The notes under the pieces were generated by a model, which saw nothing but the letters and a program-made list of their open reading frames with translations, made no database searches and was not told the origin of the DNA. A program made the translations under genes and the position numbers. Below, piece after piece: positions 35,848 to 44,717 of a stretch of DNA of 64,000 bases. The DNA is from Pseudomonas sp. JUb42 (GTDB lineage: Bacteria; Pseudomonadota; Gammaproteobacteria; Pseudomonadales; Pseudomonadaceae), in contig NZ_JANUFD010000015.1 of the NCBI RefSeq assembly GCF_024807945.1, positions 124,001 to 188,000 on the forward strand. The letters run 5' to 3'. Every line of letters begins with the position of its first letter. The first letter of the stretch is position 1.

Positions 35848-38646
35848 ATGGTCATCCGGTTAACGCCAACGATTGACACCCCAAGTGCTACGAGCCGAGG
35901 CAATTCGCCAGAGGATCCCACACTGCAAAACTGGTCTGTTTTGTCGATCGAAAAGGTAGCTCTTGTGTTGAAGTCCGACCTCAGCCTGGGGCTTGCAGGC
36001 GGTGAGCCGGAGCAACGCCAGAAACTCTACGGCACAAACCAACTCAGGCGCCACCCGGGTCGACCAGCGCTCAAGATTGCGCTGGATCAGTTAAAGAGCC
36101 TCATTGTCGGTCTGCTGTTGGTTGCCACGGTATTGGCTTATTACATGGATGGCGTCCTGGAAGCCCTGATGATTCTGGTCGTGGTGTTGATCAATGCCGC
36201 CATTGGCTTTTTCACTGAATGGCGGGCTCAACGAACGCTCATCAATCTTCAGGCCCAGGATATTCACCAGTGCCGGGTTATTCGTGATGGCGCACAGCAA
36301 CGAATTTCCACCGTCGATCTGGTGCCTGGGGATTTGGTATTACTCGAAGCGGGTGATCGTATACCGGCTGACGGCCGTATCCTTGCGAGTCAGGGTTTGC
36401 AGATAGATGAATCTGCGTTGACCGGAGAATCCATCTGCGTCGAAAAGGCAGCGATTGTACTGGCCGAGCCCATGCCTTCCCTGAGTGACTTGGTCAACAT
36501 GGGATTCATGGGGACGTTTATCAACAGCGGTCATGGTCGGATGCTGGTGACGGCAACCGGCGCCCGGACCGAACTCGGCAAAATCGGTGGGTTGATCGAC
36601 GAAGCCAGCAAGCGCAGCAGTCCTCTGGAAAGGCGCCTGCAACGCCTGGGTGTCAGCCTGGCGGGTATCGTCGTGGTGTTGTGTGCCGTGATGGTTGTCG
36701 CTGGAACGCTCCGGGCAATGCCCTTCATGCAGATGTTACAGATCGCCTTGTCTCTCGCGATTGCAGCTGTTCCAGAAGGCTTGCTGGCTGTATCCACCAT
36801 GACGCTGGCCATCGGTATGCAGCGCATGGCCAGGAAGGGGGCGTTGATCCGCAACCTGGCGGCAGTGGAAACCCTGGGTGCCGCTACGGTTATTTGCACT
36901 GACAAGACCGGTACGCTGACTCGCAACGAGATGACGGTTGAAAGGCTGATTGTTGGCGATCGAACCCTGAGCGTCACCGGCAATGGCTATAAGGTGCAAG
37001 GCGACTTTTCCGAGTCTGCAGTTTTCGTGGATGTGCATAAGGATGAGTTGGTGATCAATCTCTTGCGCGTTGGCGTTTTATGTAACGACGCAAGTGTCAG
37101 GCATAGCACCGGGAATGACGTGGTTATGGGCGATCCCACCGAGGCGGCATTGATCGTGTTGGCGGAAAAAGCCGACATTGACCTCCCGGCTCTCCACGCC
37201 CTGTATCCGCGAGTCGGCGAAATCCCGTTTTCAACCGAAAAGAAATGGATGATGACGGAACATTGTCTGCAAGGCCTGCCACCCATCGGCTTCGCCAAAG
37301 GTGCTCCGTTACGGATTCTGGAACTTTGCGATTTCGAGGCCGCGCCGGGCGGTGCTATACCCTTGACTGTCGAGCGCAGGCAGTGGTGGCAGGATGCCAA
37401 TACGCGTCTGGCGAACGATTCATTGCGAGTCCTCGGGTTCTCTTGTCGCGAGAGCAGCCCGCAGGAGCCGCATGGCGATGGGGCCGAGCACTGGGCGTTT
37501 GCCGGGTTGGTCGGCATGATCGATCCACTGCGCAGCGAAGCGCAGTCGGCGATCACTCGTTGTCGTGAAGCGGGCATCGCGACGATCATGATTACCGGTG
37601 ATCAGGTGGCAACAGCACGGGGCATCGCCAGTCGGCTGGGAATTGATCGCGCCGCCGACGGCTCTGTGCTGGAAACGGTCCATGCGCAGGCACTGGCGCA
37701 GCCGGACCCGCAGCGTTTCAACACGCTTCTGGCCCGCACCGCTGTATTTGCCCGTGCAGAACCCAGGCACAAACTCGAAATCGTCAAAGGCTTGCAGCAA
37801 TCAGGGCATGTCGTCGCCATGACCGGCGACGGGGTCAACGACGCTCCAGCGCTGAGGCAGGCCGATATCGGAATTGCCATGGGCAGGAGCGGCACTGACG
37901 TTGCCAGGCAGAGCGCCGATATGGTCATAACGGACGATAACTTTGTCAGCATCGTGCGTGCCGTGGAGCAGGGGAGAGTGCTTTACGCCAACATCATCCA
38001 TTTTGTTCACTATTTGCTGTCGTGCAATTTTGCTGAGCTGCTGACGGTATTTTTGGCAATCATGTTTGGCTGGCCGCTGCCATTGGCGCCACTGCAGATC
38101 CTCTGGCTGAACATGGTCACTGATATCTTCCCTGCCTTGGGCCTGGCGCTGGAGCCTCAGGCCCCCGGAATCATGAAGCGCCGTCCTCGATCGCCGGACT
38201 CGGCACTCCTCACACCGATGTTGATGCTGGTTATTGCGTGGCAGGGCTTATTACTTGCGATTACTACGCTGGTGGCGTTTTACATCGGTCTGCGCTGGTA
38301 CCCGGAGCACGTCGAACACGCGGCCACGATGGCGTTCATGACCCTCGCACTGGTGCAGATTCTCCATGCGTTGAACGTGCGCTCCAGGCGCCGCTCGGCA
38401 TTGACACGGGGCTTCTTCACCAACAAATGGCTATGGAGCGCAATGGCGGTGTGCCTGGGGCTGCAACTGCTGACCGTGAATGTGCCAGCACTGCGTGTGG
38501 TGCTGGGGACGACGGCCCTGCAAGTCGAGGACTGGGCAGTGATAATTGGTTGTTCGGTAGTGCCTGTTGCGGTTGTCGAGTTGACCAAGCTGATTTACAG
38601 CGGAGCACGCAGACCAGGCTGGCGCCTCAAGGGCAGGCAGCCATGA
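35848..38646 (+). CDS. Cation-translocating P-type ATPase (P2 type)
   Basis: 932 residues from the ATG at 35848 (AAGGG 9 bases upstream). Actuator TGES (ALTGESICVEKA), phosphorylation site D352 (CTDKTGTLTRNE), GDGVNDAPALRQADIGIAMG hinge and about ten membrane helices. TM4 has the PEGL of Ca2+- and Na+/K+-type P2 pumps, and TM6 reads NMVTDIFPALGLALEP. It exports or exchanges a cation (Ca2+, Mg2+ or monovalent); the ion is not certain. Set among universal stress and low-oxygen genes. Confidence 0.93.
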   Translation: MVIRLTPTIDTPSATSRGNSPEDPTLQNWSVLSIEKVALVLKSDLSLGLAGGEPEQRQKLYGTNQLRRHPGRPALKIALDQLKSLIVGLLLVATVLAYYMDGVLEALMILVVVLINAAIGFFTEWRAQRTLINLQAQDIHQCRVIRDGAQQRISTVDLVPGDLVLLEAGDRIPADGRILASQGLQIDESALTGESICVEKAAIVLAEPMPSLSDLVNMGFMGTFINSGHGRMLVTATGARTELGKIGGLIDEASKRSSPLERRLQRLGVSLAGIVVVLCAVMVVAGTLRAMPFMQMLQIALSLAIAAVPEGLLAVSTMTLAIGMQRMARKGALIRNLAAVETLGAATVICTDKTGTLTRNEMTVERLIVGDRTLSVTGNGYKVQGDFSESAVFVDVHKDELVINLLRVGVLCNDASVRHSTGNDVVMGDPTEAALIVLAEKADIDLPALHALYPRVGEIPFSTEKKWMMTEHCLQGLPPIGFAKGAPLRILELCDFEAAPGGAIPLTVERRQWWQDANTRLANDSLRVLGFSCRESSPQEPHGDGAEHWAFAGLVGMIDPLRSEAQSAITRCREAGIATIMITGDQVATARGIASRLGIDRAADGSVLETVHAQALAQPDPQRFNTLLARTAVFARAEPRHKLEIVKGLQQSGHVVAMTGDGVNDAPALRQADIGIAMGRSGTDVARQSADMVITDDNFVSIVRAVEQGRVLYANIIHFVHYLLSCNFAELLTVFLAIMFGWPLPLAPLQILWLNMVTDIFPALGLALEPQAPGIMKRRPRSPDSALLTPMLMLVIAWQGLLLAITTLVAFYIGLRWYPEHVEHAATMAFMTLALVQILHALNVRSRRRSALTRGFFTNKWLWSAMAVCLGLQLLTVNVPALRVVLGTTALQVEDWAVIIGCSVVPVAVVELTKLIYSGARRPGWRLKGRQP

Positions 38647-38678
38647 TGCGGGCCGATGGTCAACCCGTCGCGCGACAC

Positions 38679-39602
38679 TCAGTCCATCGGTTGCGGTGCC
38701 AGTACCCAGAGGCTGCAAGGCATTTTGTGCAACAGACTCTCGACCGTATTGCCGATCAGATGGCCCTGATCACCGTGCCCGATACGGCCCATGACGATCA
38801 CGTCGATGTCATAGGCCGACGCATAGCTGCATAACACGCTAGTGGGGGCGCCCAGGATCATGTGGCGTTGTTCCGGTGGGATGCGATTGCGCTCGGCCAG
38901 TTCAGTGAAGGCATCACACTGCGCGTCGAACAGGGACCTGGCGCCCTTGGAGGAAAAGAACGGTGAGCCATTGTCAAAACCGAACTCTTGCGCGCTGATC
39001 GAGGAAAGATCATGGGCGTAAAGCACATGGATCGTGGCGTCGCAGGCGGTTGCCAGCTTGACCGCCTCGTGCAGGATCCGATCATTGAAATCCTGATACC
39101 GACCATCGCGGTGGAAGGGGTCGACAGCCGCAAGTATCCGGCGGGGCAGGGCATGCTTTACGTCGCTGACGAAATGCAAGGGAGTCGGGCATTTGCGCAG
39201 CAGCTGGATATCCAGAGGGGTAAAGAACAGTCGCGATAGTTGCGACTGGTATTCGATCGGCTTGATTAGCGCGGTCATCGGCTGTTCTTGGAGGTGGATC
39301 AGGATCTCATCCAGAGGGTTGTCGACCCAGATCACTTCAGTGGTCACGCTCAGGCCCTGTTCGCGCAACAGGCTGGCATGCTGTTCAAGCCAGTCACGAT
39401 GTCGCTCGAGGTAATTAGCGCGCATCACCTCCCGGACCTGTTCGCTGACCAGATCGGCCGTCGCCAGACCTTCGAGGTAATCGAACGCAACGATATGCAG
39501 CGCGGCGTCATGAGCTGTAGCCAGTGCAGCCGCTCTGTCCAATATCGCGCTGGTTTGTAATTGCGATGAGGCGATCAGCATGAAGCGGGGTTGCTCATAC
39601 AT
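38679..39602 (-). CDS. Tandem-domain universal stress protein
   Basis: 307 residues, two UspA domains (about 1-145 and 150-305). The second ends with the nucleotide-binding loop VMGRIGHGDQGHLIGNTVESLLHKMPCSLWVL (G-2x-G-9x-G-S/N type). The N-terminus FMLIASSQLQ matches the two other Usp proteins at 42527 and 43548. Such proteins aid survival under energy stress or anaerobiosis. Its promoter region is shared with the alcohol dehydrogenase gene and has an Anr-like box. Confidence 0.92.
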   Translation of the reverse strand: MYEQPRFMLIASSQLQTSAILDRAAALATAHDAALHIVAFDYLEGLATADLVSEQVREVMRANYLERHRDWLEQHASLLREQGLSVTTEVIWVDNPLDEILIHLQEQPMTALIKPIEYQSQLSRLFFTPLDIQLLRKCPTPLHFVSDVKHALPRRILAAVDPFHRDGRYQDFNDRILHEAVKLATACDATIHVLYAHDLSSISAQEFGFDNGSPFFSSKGARSLFDAQCDAFTELAERNRIPPEQRHMILGAPTSVLCSYASAYDIDVIVMGRIGHGDQGHLIGNTVESLLHKMPCSLWVLAPQPMD

Positions 39603-39694
39603 GACAGGAATCCCCTGTTGGTATCACATTGCCTTTGCCGTTATGACTTGCCGTGAAGGCTGATGCTGCGGCCTTTGCCCGTCGCAGACTTGAC

Positions 39695-39708
39695 TTGAAT
39701 CAGATCAT
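39695..39708. promoter_or_regulatory. Anr/Fnr-box-like site
   Basis: TTGAA-TCAG-ATCAT matches the TTGAT-N4-ATCAA consensus in 8 of 10 arm positions. It is 93 bases upstream of the Usp start (minus) and 146 upstream of the dehydrogenase start (plus). An Anr-like regulator is encoded at 40933. Confidence 0.5.
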
Positions 39709-39853
39709 GGTCACGGCTGATGAGTATTCCGACATGCGGTGGCGGTTGAGCCGGCCAATGCGCAAATCTTTGATAAGGATCAAGCGGTTCAGGTCGGCCC
39801 CGTTCAGGCTAAAGGCTGATCGGAATGTTCCGGCGGACCTCTTGAGGATCATC

Positions 39854-40927
39854 ATGGCCAGCATGAACGCGGCAATTTTCGTTGAAAAAAATCGCATCGT
39901 TCTGGAAGACAAGCCCATTCCGGAAATCGGTCCGCAGGACGCTTTGGTGCGCATCACCACGACCACTATCTGCGGTACAGACGTGCATATATTGCGCGGC
40001 GAATACCCGGTCGCCAGGGGGCTGACCATAGGTCATGAGCCGGTGGGTGTGATCGAGCGGCTCGGGTCGCAGGTCCGGGGGTTCTTTGAGGGGCAGCGGG
40101 TGATTGCCGGCGCCATTACCCCCAGCGGCCATAGTTATGCCTGCCTGTGCGGTTGCGCGTCCCAGGATAGCCCGGACACTGCCCATGGCTTTCGTGCCAT
40201 AGGCGGCTGGAAGTTCGGCAATACCATCGATGGCTGCCAGGCCGAGTTCGTCAGAGTGCCTGATGCAATGGTCAATCTGTGCCCGATCCCTGCCGGCCTC
40301 AGCGACGAGCAAGTGCTGATGTGCCCTGACATCATGTCCACCGGATTTTCCGGCGCCGAACGAGGCGGCGTGCAGATCGGTGATACGGTGGCGGTATTTG
40401 CCCTCGGCCCTATCGGCTTGTGCGCGGTGGCTGGTGCGCGTCTCAAAGGAGCATCGTGCATCATTGGCGTGGATACGGTGGCGAGCCGCATGACCGTCGC
40501 CCGGCGCCTTGGCGCAACCCATGTCGTCGATTTCAAGAACGGCGATGTGGTAGAGCAGATCATGGCGTTGACCGACGGGCGCGGCGTCGATGTCGCCATC
40601 GAAGCGCTGGGTACCCAGGCCACGTTTGAATCCGCGCTGCGGGTTCTGCGACCTGGCGGTCTATTGTCCAGCCTTGGCGTGTATTCCACGGACCTGCACA
40701 TTCCCTTGCAGGCTTTCGCTGCGGGACTGGGCGACGTCAGCATCGTTACGACGCTGTGCCCCGGTGGCAAGGAGCGGATGCGGCGGTTAATGGCTGTCGT
40801 GGGAGGCGGTGCCGTCGATCTTTCAGCATTGGTGACCCACCGTTTCAGGCTTGACGATATCGAGGCGGCGTATGACCTTTTCGCTCATCAGCGAGACGGC
40901 GTGATGAAGGTTGCGATTACGCCTTGA
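39854..40927 (+). CDS. Zinc-dependent alcohol dehydrogenase
   Basis: 357 residues from the ATG at 39854 (GAGG 7 bases upstream; ATG 39863 also possible). Catalytic zinc ligands C (ICGTDVHIL) and H/E (IGHEPVGVIE), and an NAD(P) Rossmann domain. The structural-zinc lobe is unusual: ITPSGHSYACLCGCASQ rather than four evenly spaced cysteines. Resembles the Tdh/isopropanol dehydrogenase branch. Reduces aldehydes or ketones or oxidises alcohols; converges on the Anr-like gene 5 bases downstream. Confidence 0.92.
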   Translation: MASMNAAIFVEKNRIVLEDKPIPEIGPQDALVRITTTTICGTDVHILRGEYPVARGLTIGHEPVGVIERLGSQVRGFFEGQRVIAGAITPSGHSYACLCGCASQDSPDTAHGFRAIGGWKFGNTIDGCQAEFVRVPDAMVNLCPIPAGLSDEQVLMCPDIMSTGFSGAERGGVQIGDTVAVFALGPIGLCAVAGARLKGASCIIGVDTVASRMTVARRLGATHVVDFKNGDVVEQIMALTDGRGVDVAIEALGTQATFESALRVLRPGGLLSSLGVYSTDLHIPLQAFAAGLGDVSIVTTLCPGGKERMRRLMAVVGGGAVDLSALVTHRFRLDDIEAAYDLFAHQRDGVMKVAITP

Positions 40928-40932
40928 GCCTC

Positions 40933-41691
40933 TTAACCGGCGTTCACCGGTGCCAAACGCAGTTTGCGCGGTGTGCTGCCACTGGTCCCCAGAGCCTTGA
41001 GGCGTTCATGGCTGACGATCTCGACGGCGCGGCCGGATATTCGCACGAGGCCCTTGCCTCGCAGGTACGCGATAGCACGGCACACAGTTTCGAGGCGCAG
41101 CCCCAGGTGGGCGGCAATGTCTTCGCGGGTCATGCGTAGCAAGAACGCATGGGGTGAGTAGCCGCGCTCTTGCATTCGGGCGGATAGATCAAGCAGAAAT
41201 GCCCCCAGGCGTTCTTCTGCGTTGAGGTTGCCCATCCACATCAGCAATTGCTGGTTTCGCACCACTTCCTGGCTCAGGATCCGGTTCAGTTTGTGGTGCA
41301 GCGAGGGCAGTTCTCGCGAGAGAACCTCTAGCTGGCTGAAATGGATCGGGCAGACTTCGCTGTCCTCAAGGGCAATGGCATCGCAGGTGTAGCGCCCGCT
41401 GCTGATGGCGTCGATGCCTAGCAGGTCTGCGGACATCTGAAAGCCTGTCAGTTGCTCGCGTCCGTCCGCGGACAAGAAAGATGTCTTGAAGAAACCATGA
41501 TGCACGACGTAGATAAAGCGCAATGGATCTGCGGGATGAAACAGGGCGGCGCCTTTTCTGATCTTCATACGCTGCGGGATCAGGTTAGCCAGACGTTGTG
41601 CGTCTGCGGAGTCGACACCTCCCGGCAGACAAAGCTCTCGCACTCGACAGTTGACACAGCTCTCGCTGCGTAGCGATGGACAGTGGGCCAT
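40933..41691 (-). CDS. Crp/Fnr-family regulator, Anr-like, with FeS-type cysteines
   Basis: 252 residues. N-terminal cysteines at 4, 12, 15 and 21 (CVNCRVRELCLP, spaced as in Fnr) and Cys103 could bind an oxygen-labile [4Fe-4S] cluster. A cNMP-like sensor domain, dimer helix and a Crp-type winged helix follow (TREDIAAHLGLRLETVCRAIAYL). In the recognition helix the Fnr E-x-x-S-R is E-T-V-C-R. Expected to activate genes at low oxygen from TTGAT-N4-ATCAA sites; two candidates lie at 39695 and 42413. It may be a second Anr beside the core one. Confidence 0.9.
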   Translation of the reverse strand: MAHCPSLRSESCVNCRVRELCLPGGVDSADAQRLANLIPQRMKIRKGAALFHPADPLRFIYVVHHGFFKTSFLSADGREQLTGFQMSADLLGIDAISSGRYTCDAIALEDSEVCPIHFSQLEVLSRELPSLHHKLNRILSQEVVRNQQLLMWMGNLNAEERLGAFLLDLSARMQERGYSPHAFLLRMTREDIAAHLGLRLETVCRAIAYLRGKGLVRISGRAVEIVSHERLKALGTSGSTPRKLRLAPVNAG

Positions 41692-41862
41692 GGCGAAAGC
41701 CTTCGGGCAGTTGCAGGTACTACCGGCGATGACGATACGCCCTCAAGGTCATTCTGCGTTGGTTGCCGGATGGACGGCCGCGTCCAGCCCTGGCCCCTGG
41801 CTTTCAGGCTGCCTTGCGCGGCTCTGGGCGCAAGCCGTTCAGGTCGGGACGATGCCGGTTGG

Positions 41863-42312
41863 TCATGGGCTGGGCAGGGTGGGTGTGTCCTGGATGCTCC
41901 AATATTTCTGCATCTCAAGAAATAGAAAAGACGCTGTCCAGGTAATTAACACCAGGCCCGTCAGGGCTTCGAGCCCGGTCAGGTATTTGAGTGGGCCGAT
42001 GGGCGAGATGTCGCCGAAGCCGATGGTGGTGTAGGTGGTGAAGGAGAAATACACCGAATCCATGAAGCTGCCGTCAAAGTTGCCGGTCAGGCTGCCCAGC
42101 GTCACGGTCCGGGTCATCAAGTAGTAACCCAGTGCAAATACCCAGACTTCAACGGCATGGGCCGCCAGTGCGCCCAGTACACCGAAGACAATTCTGAAGC
42201 GATGCCAGATCTTGAGCCTGGGCAGGAGCAGATTCAGGCGCATCAGGCATTCATAGTGGATGATCACAACGGTGATGATGATCAGCGTATTGATCAGAGT
42301 AACAAGGACCAT
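41863..42312 (-). CDS. Two-helix potassium channel protein
   Basis: 149 residues. Pore region SFTTYTTIGFGD with the K+ selectivity filter TIGFGD at residues 96-101, flanked by helices. No RCK or cNMP domain is attached, so it is the pore part alone. The inner-membrane channel likely sets membrane potential in stress. Divergent from the Usp gene at 42527, with the Anr-like box between them. Confidence 0.92.
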   Translation of the reverse strand: MVLVTLINTLIIITVVIIHYECLMRLNLLLPRLKIWHRFRIVFGVLGALAAHAVEVWVFALGYYLMTRTVTLGSLTGNFDGSFMDSVYFSFTTYTTIGFGDISPIGPLKYLTGLEALTGLVLITWTASFLFLEMQKYWSIQDTPTLPSP

Positions 42313-42412
42313 GGAAACGTCTCAGCTCGGTGGTGATTGGCGTGGCGTCATACCGCACGACGCCTGATTATGACCAGAATAATGACAGGTCAGACTGAGC
42401 AGACGCAGTTTT

Positions 42413-42426
42413 CTGATTTAGATCAG
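42413..42426. promoter_or_regulatory. Anr/Fnr-box-like site
   Basis: CTGAT-TTAG-ATCAG has perfect inverted arms and matches TTGAT-N4-ATCAA in 8 of 10 arm positions. It is 101 bases upstream of the Usp start at 42527 and 101 upstream of the channel gene on the other strand. Confidence 0.5.
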
Positions 42427-42526
42427 ATCCGGCTGCCGGGATCTCTTCACACTGCAAGCCGGATCCTGTCGGCGCTGCGGTATGTAGCGCGTAACAAGGG
42501 CTGCCGGGGCGGTGAGCGAGGGCGCC

Positions 42527-43516
42527 ATGAACGAATCGTCGGAATTTCTGTTGATCGCTTCATCAAAGATGCAGCGTACCCCGGCTTTCGACCGCGCCGT
42601 TGCGCTGGCCAGAGCGTTCGGCGTGTCACTGCGGATCGTGGCGCTGGACGACTTCCAGGCCCTGGATGTGATGGGGGTTTTCGACTATACGGCCCTGGCG
42701 CGCTTGCGTGACGACTATCTGCGAGCCCACCGTCAATGGTTGGAGCAACAGGCTGCGCAGGAACGTGCCAAGGGCCTTGAATGCTCGGTGCAGATACTGT
42801 GGACGGATAGCCGCTTCGACGCGATAGCGTCCTGTGTCAGGGCGATTTGCCCGCAGATGCTGATCAAGGATGTCCATCACGAGCGGCTTTTCGCGCGGCT
42901 ATTTTCCACGCCCCTTGACTGGCATTTACTGCGCGACTGCAAGTGCGCGGTGCAGTTTGTCAGCGAGGGTCATCGTCCTTTGCCACGCAGGACCCTGGCG
43001 GCCGTCAACCTCTATCGTTATGACGACGCCGATCTGAGACTCAACGACAGGTTGATCGAGACGGCATCGCGCATCGCCCGGCAATGTGCAGGTAGTGCTC
43101 ATGTGTTGTACAGCTTTGACTGGTCGGCGTTCTACGCCACCAGGGTGACCCTGCTTGGCGCCTTGCCGGTCGAGACTGGCTTTCATGAGGCCTTGGGCGA
43201 GGCCCATGCCGAGGCGTTTGCCGCGTTATGCGAGCGCCACGCAATCCCGGTCGAATGCCGTCATTTCCTGGTCGGTACGCCCCAACCAACCATCAGTCGC
43301 TTCGCCCGCGAGCAGGATATCGACCTGTTGGTCATGGGCAGCCTGCCGAGGACCCGCCTGGAAAAAGTCATCGGCAATACCGCCGAGTTGTTGCTGACAC
43401 ACTCACCTTGCAGTGTGTTGATCGTCAAGCCTGGCGACAATCCGGATGACCTCGACGACCTTTACCGCGCCGATAGCTCCACTGCCATGGGCAATATGAG
43501 CCCTGCGCACCCATAA
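42527..43516 (+). CDS. Tandem-domain universal stress protein
   Basis: 329 residues from the ATG at 42527; the GTG at 42512 is possible, but the ATG aligns with the sister proteins (NESSEFLLIASSKMQRTPAFDRA). Two UspA domains; the second ends LVMGSLPRTRLEKVIGNTAELLLTHSPCSVLIV, and an extra tail of about 25 residues rich in Asp follows. Cotranscribed with the next Usp gene, 31 bases downstream. Confidence 0.9.
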   Translation: MNESSEFLLIASSKMQRTPAFDRAVALARAFGVSLRIVALDDFQALDVMGVFDYTALARLRDDYLRAHRQWLEQQAAQERAKGLECSVQILWTDSRFDAIASCVRAICPQMLIKDVHHERLFARLFSTPLDWHLLRDCKCAVQFVSEGHRPLPRRTLAAVNLYRYDDADLRLNDRLIETASRIARQCAGSAHVLYSFDWSAFYATRVTLLGALPVETGFHEALGEAHAEAFAALCERHAIPVECRHFLVGTPQPTISRFAREQDIDLLVMGSLPRTRLEKVIGNTAELLLTHSPCSVLIVKPGDNPDDLDDLYRADSSTAMGNMSPAHP

Positions 43517-43547
43517 GCCAGAACATAGCCCCGCAAGGAGGTGTGAA

Positions 43548-44459
43548 ATGTCCAAAGTCGAACGTTTACTGCTGGTCGCGTCGCCGCTGATGGAGAGAAC
43601 GCCCGCATTTGACCGCGCTCTGGCATTGGCCAAGGCGCAGGCAGCCGCCCTGCACATTGTCGCGTTTGTCTATGTGGAAGCCCTGGCGACGGCCGGGCTG
43701 GTGAACGACCAGGCACTGCATGAAATCAAGGAGGGGTATCTGGCTGGTCATCGTGAATGGTTGGAGCAGCAGGCCGTGGCAATGCGTCATTCCGGCGTTC
43801 AGGTCACCCAGGAAGTGGTCTGGGTGAGGCGTCCGTTTGACGAAATCATGGAGCACATTCGTGAAATGAAACCGTCCCTTGTGATCAAGGATCTGGAACG
43901 GCAATCCTGGCTGTCGCGTGTGATGTTCACCTCTCTGGATGAGCGTCTGCTCCATGATTGCCCGGTGTCCCTGCATCTCGTTGCTCAAGTGACCCATGCC
44001 ATTCCGCGCAAGATCCTCGCGGCGGTCGACCCTTTTCGTCCTGAAGAGCAGCATGACGGCTTGAACGACAGGATTATCTCCACTGCGGAAAAGCTGGCGC
44101 AGCAGTGCAACGCCGACCTGCACCTGCTGTACGCCTACGACTTGTCCACCGTTTTTGGTTGGGAAAGTGACATGGCGTTTTCTTCCGAGGCCCAGGCGCA
44201 GATCTACGATCTGGACAAGGAGGCCTTTGACCACCTGGCCGACCGTTTCGGTGTGCCTGCCGACCGCAAACATTTATTAATGGGCAACCCGGCGAAAGTC
44301 ATTGAAGCCTTCACCCGGGCCCATGGTGTTGACGTGATCGTAATGGGAACGGTGCATCGCAGTGCGATGAGCAAATGGCTCGGCAGTACGACAGAACAAG
44401 TAGCGCATCATCTTCAAAGCAGTCTGCTGACGCTCAATCCTCGCGCTGACATGCCATAG
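43548..44459 (+). CDS. Tandem-domain universal stress protein
   Basis: 303 residues with a strong AAGGAGG site. Two UspA domains, the second ending VMGTVHRSAMSKWLGSTTEQVAHHLQSSLLTL. It is closest in layout to 38679-39602 (NEQALHEI/LVIKDLERQSWLSRVMFTSLDERLLHDCP-type linker). Probably the second gene of an Anr-responsive pair. Confidence 0.92.
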   Translation: MSKVERLLLVASPLMERTPAFDRALALAKAQAAALHIVAFVYVEALATAGLVNDQALHEIKEGYLAGHREWLEQQAVAMRHSGVQVTQEVVWVRRPFDEIMEHIREMKPSLVIKDLERQSWLSRVMFTSLDERLLHDCPVSLHLVAQVTHAIPRKILAAVDPFRPEEQHDGLNDRIISTAEKLAQQCNADLHLLYAYDLSTVFGWESDMAFSSEAQAQIYDLDKEAFDHLADRFGVPADRKHLLMGNPAKVIEAFTRAHGVDVIVMGTVHRSAMSKWLGSTTEQVAHHLQSSLLTLNPRADMP

Positions 44460-44504
44460 GGGGAATAGGGCGATACTGCGATGTCGTGCAACAAACGCAG
44501 AACT

Positions 44505-44576
44505 TGTAGGAGACGGCTTGCTGGCGATCGAGTGCGAAGCACTAAAGCGCTCTCGCGGCTAAAGCCGGTCCTGCAC
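44505..44576. repeat. Hybrid REP-type inverted repeat
   Basis: The left half (TGTAGGAGACGGCTTGCTGGCGAT) belongs to the GGCTTGCTGGCGAT subfamily seen at 32010, while the right half (CTCGCGGCTAAAGCCGGTCCTGCA) belongs to the subfamily seen at 23587. They still pair partly. Confidence 0.75.
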
Positions 44577-44717
44577 CTTGCCTGATCAGCAACTAAACTC
44601 AACTCCGTCCCCCTCACAGGGACTTCCAATACGTGGTTTATTCACTCGACCACCGCCAACAGTTGTCAGGTTCTCTACGCCCGTGCCGACGGTGGCCTTC
44701 TGACAGGAGGTTATGCA

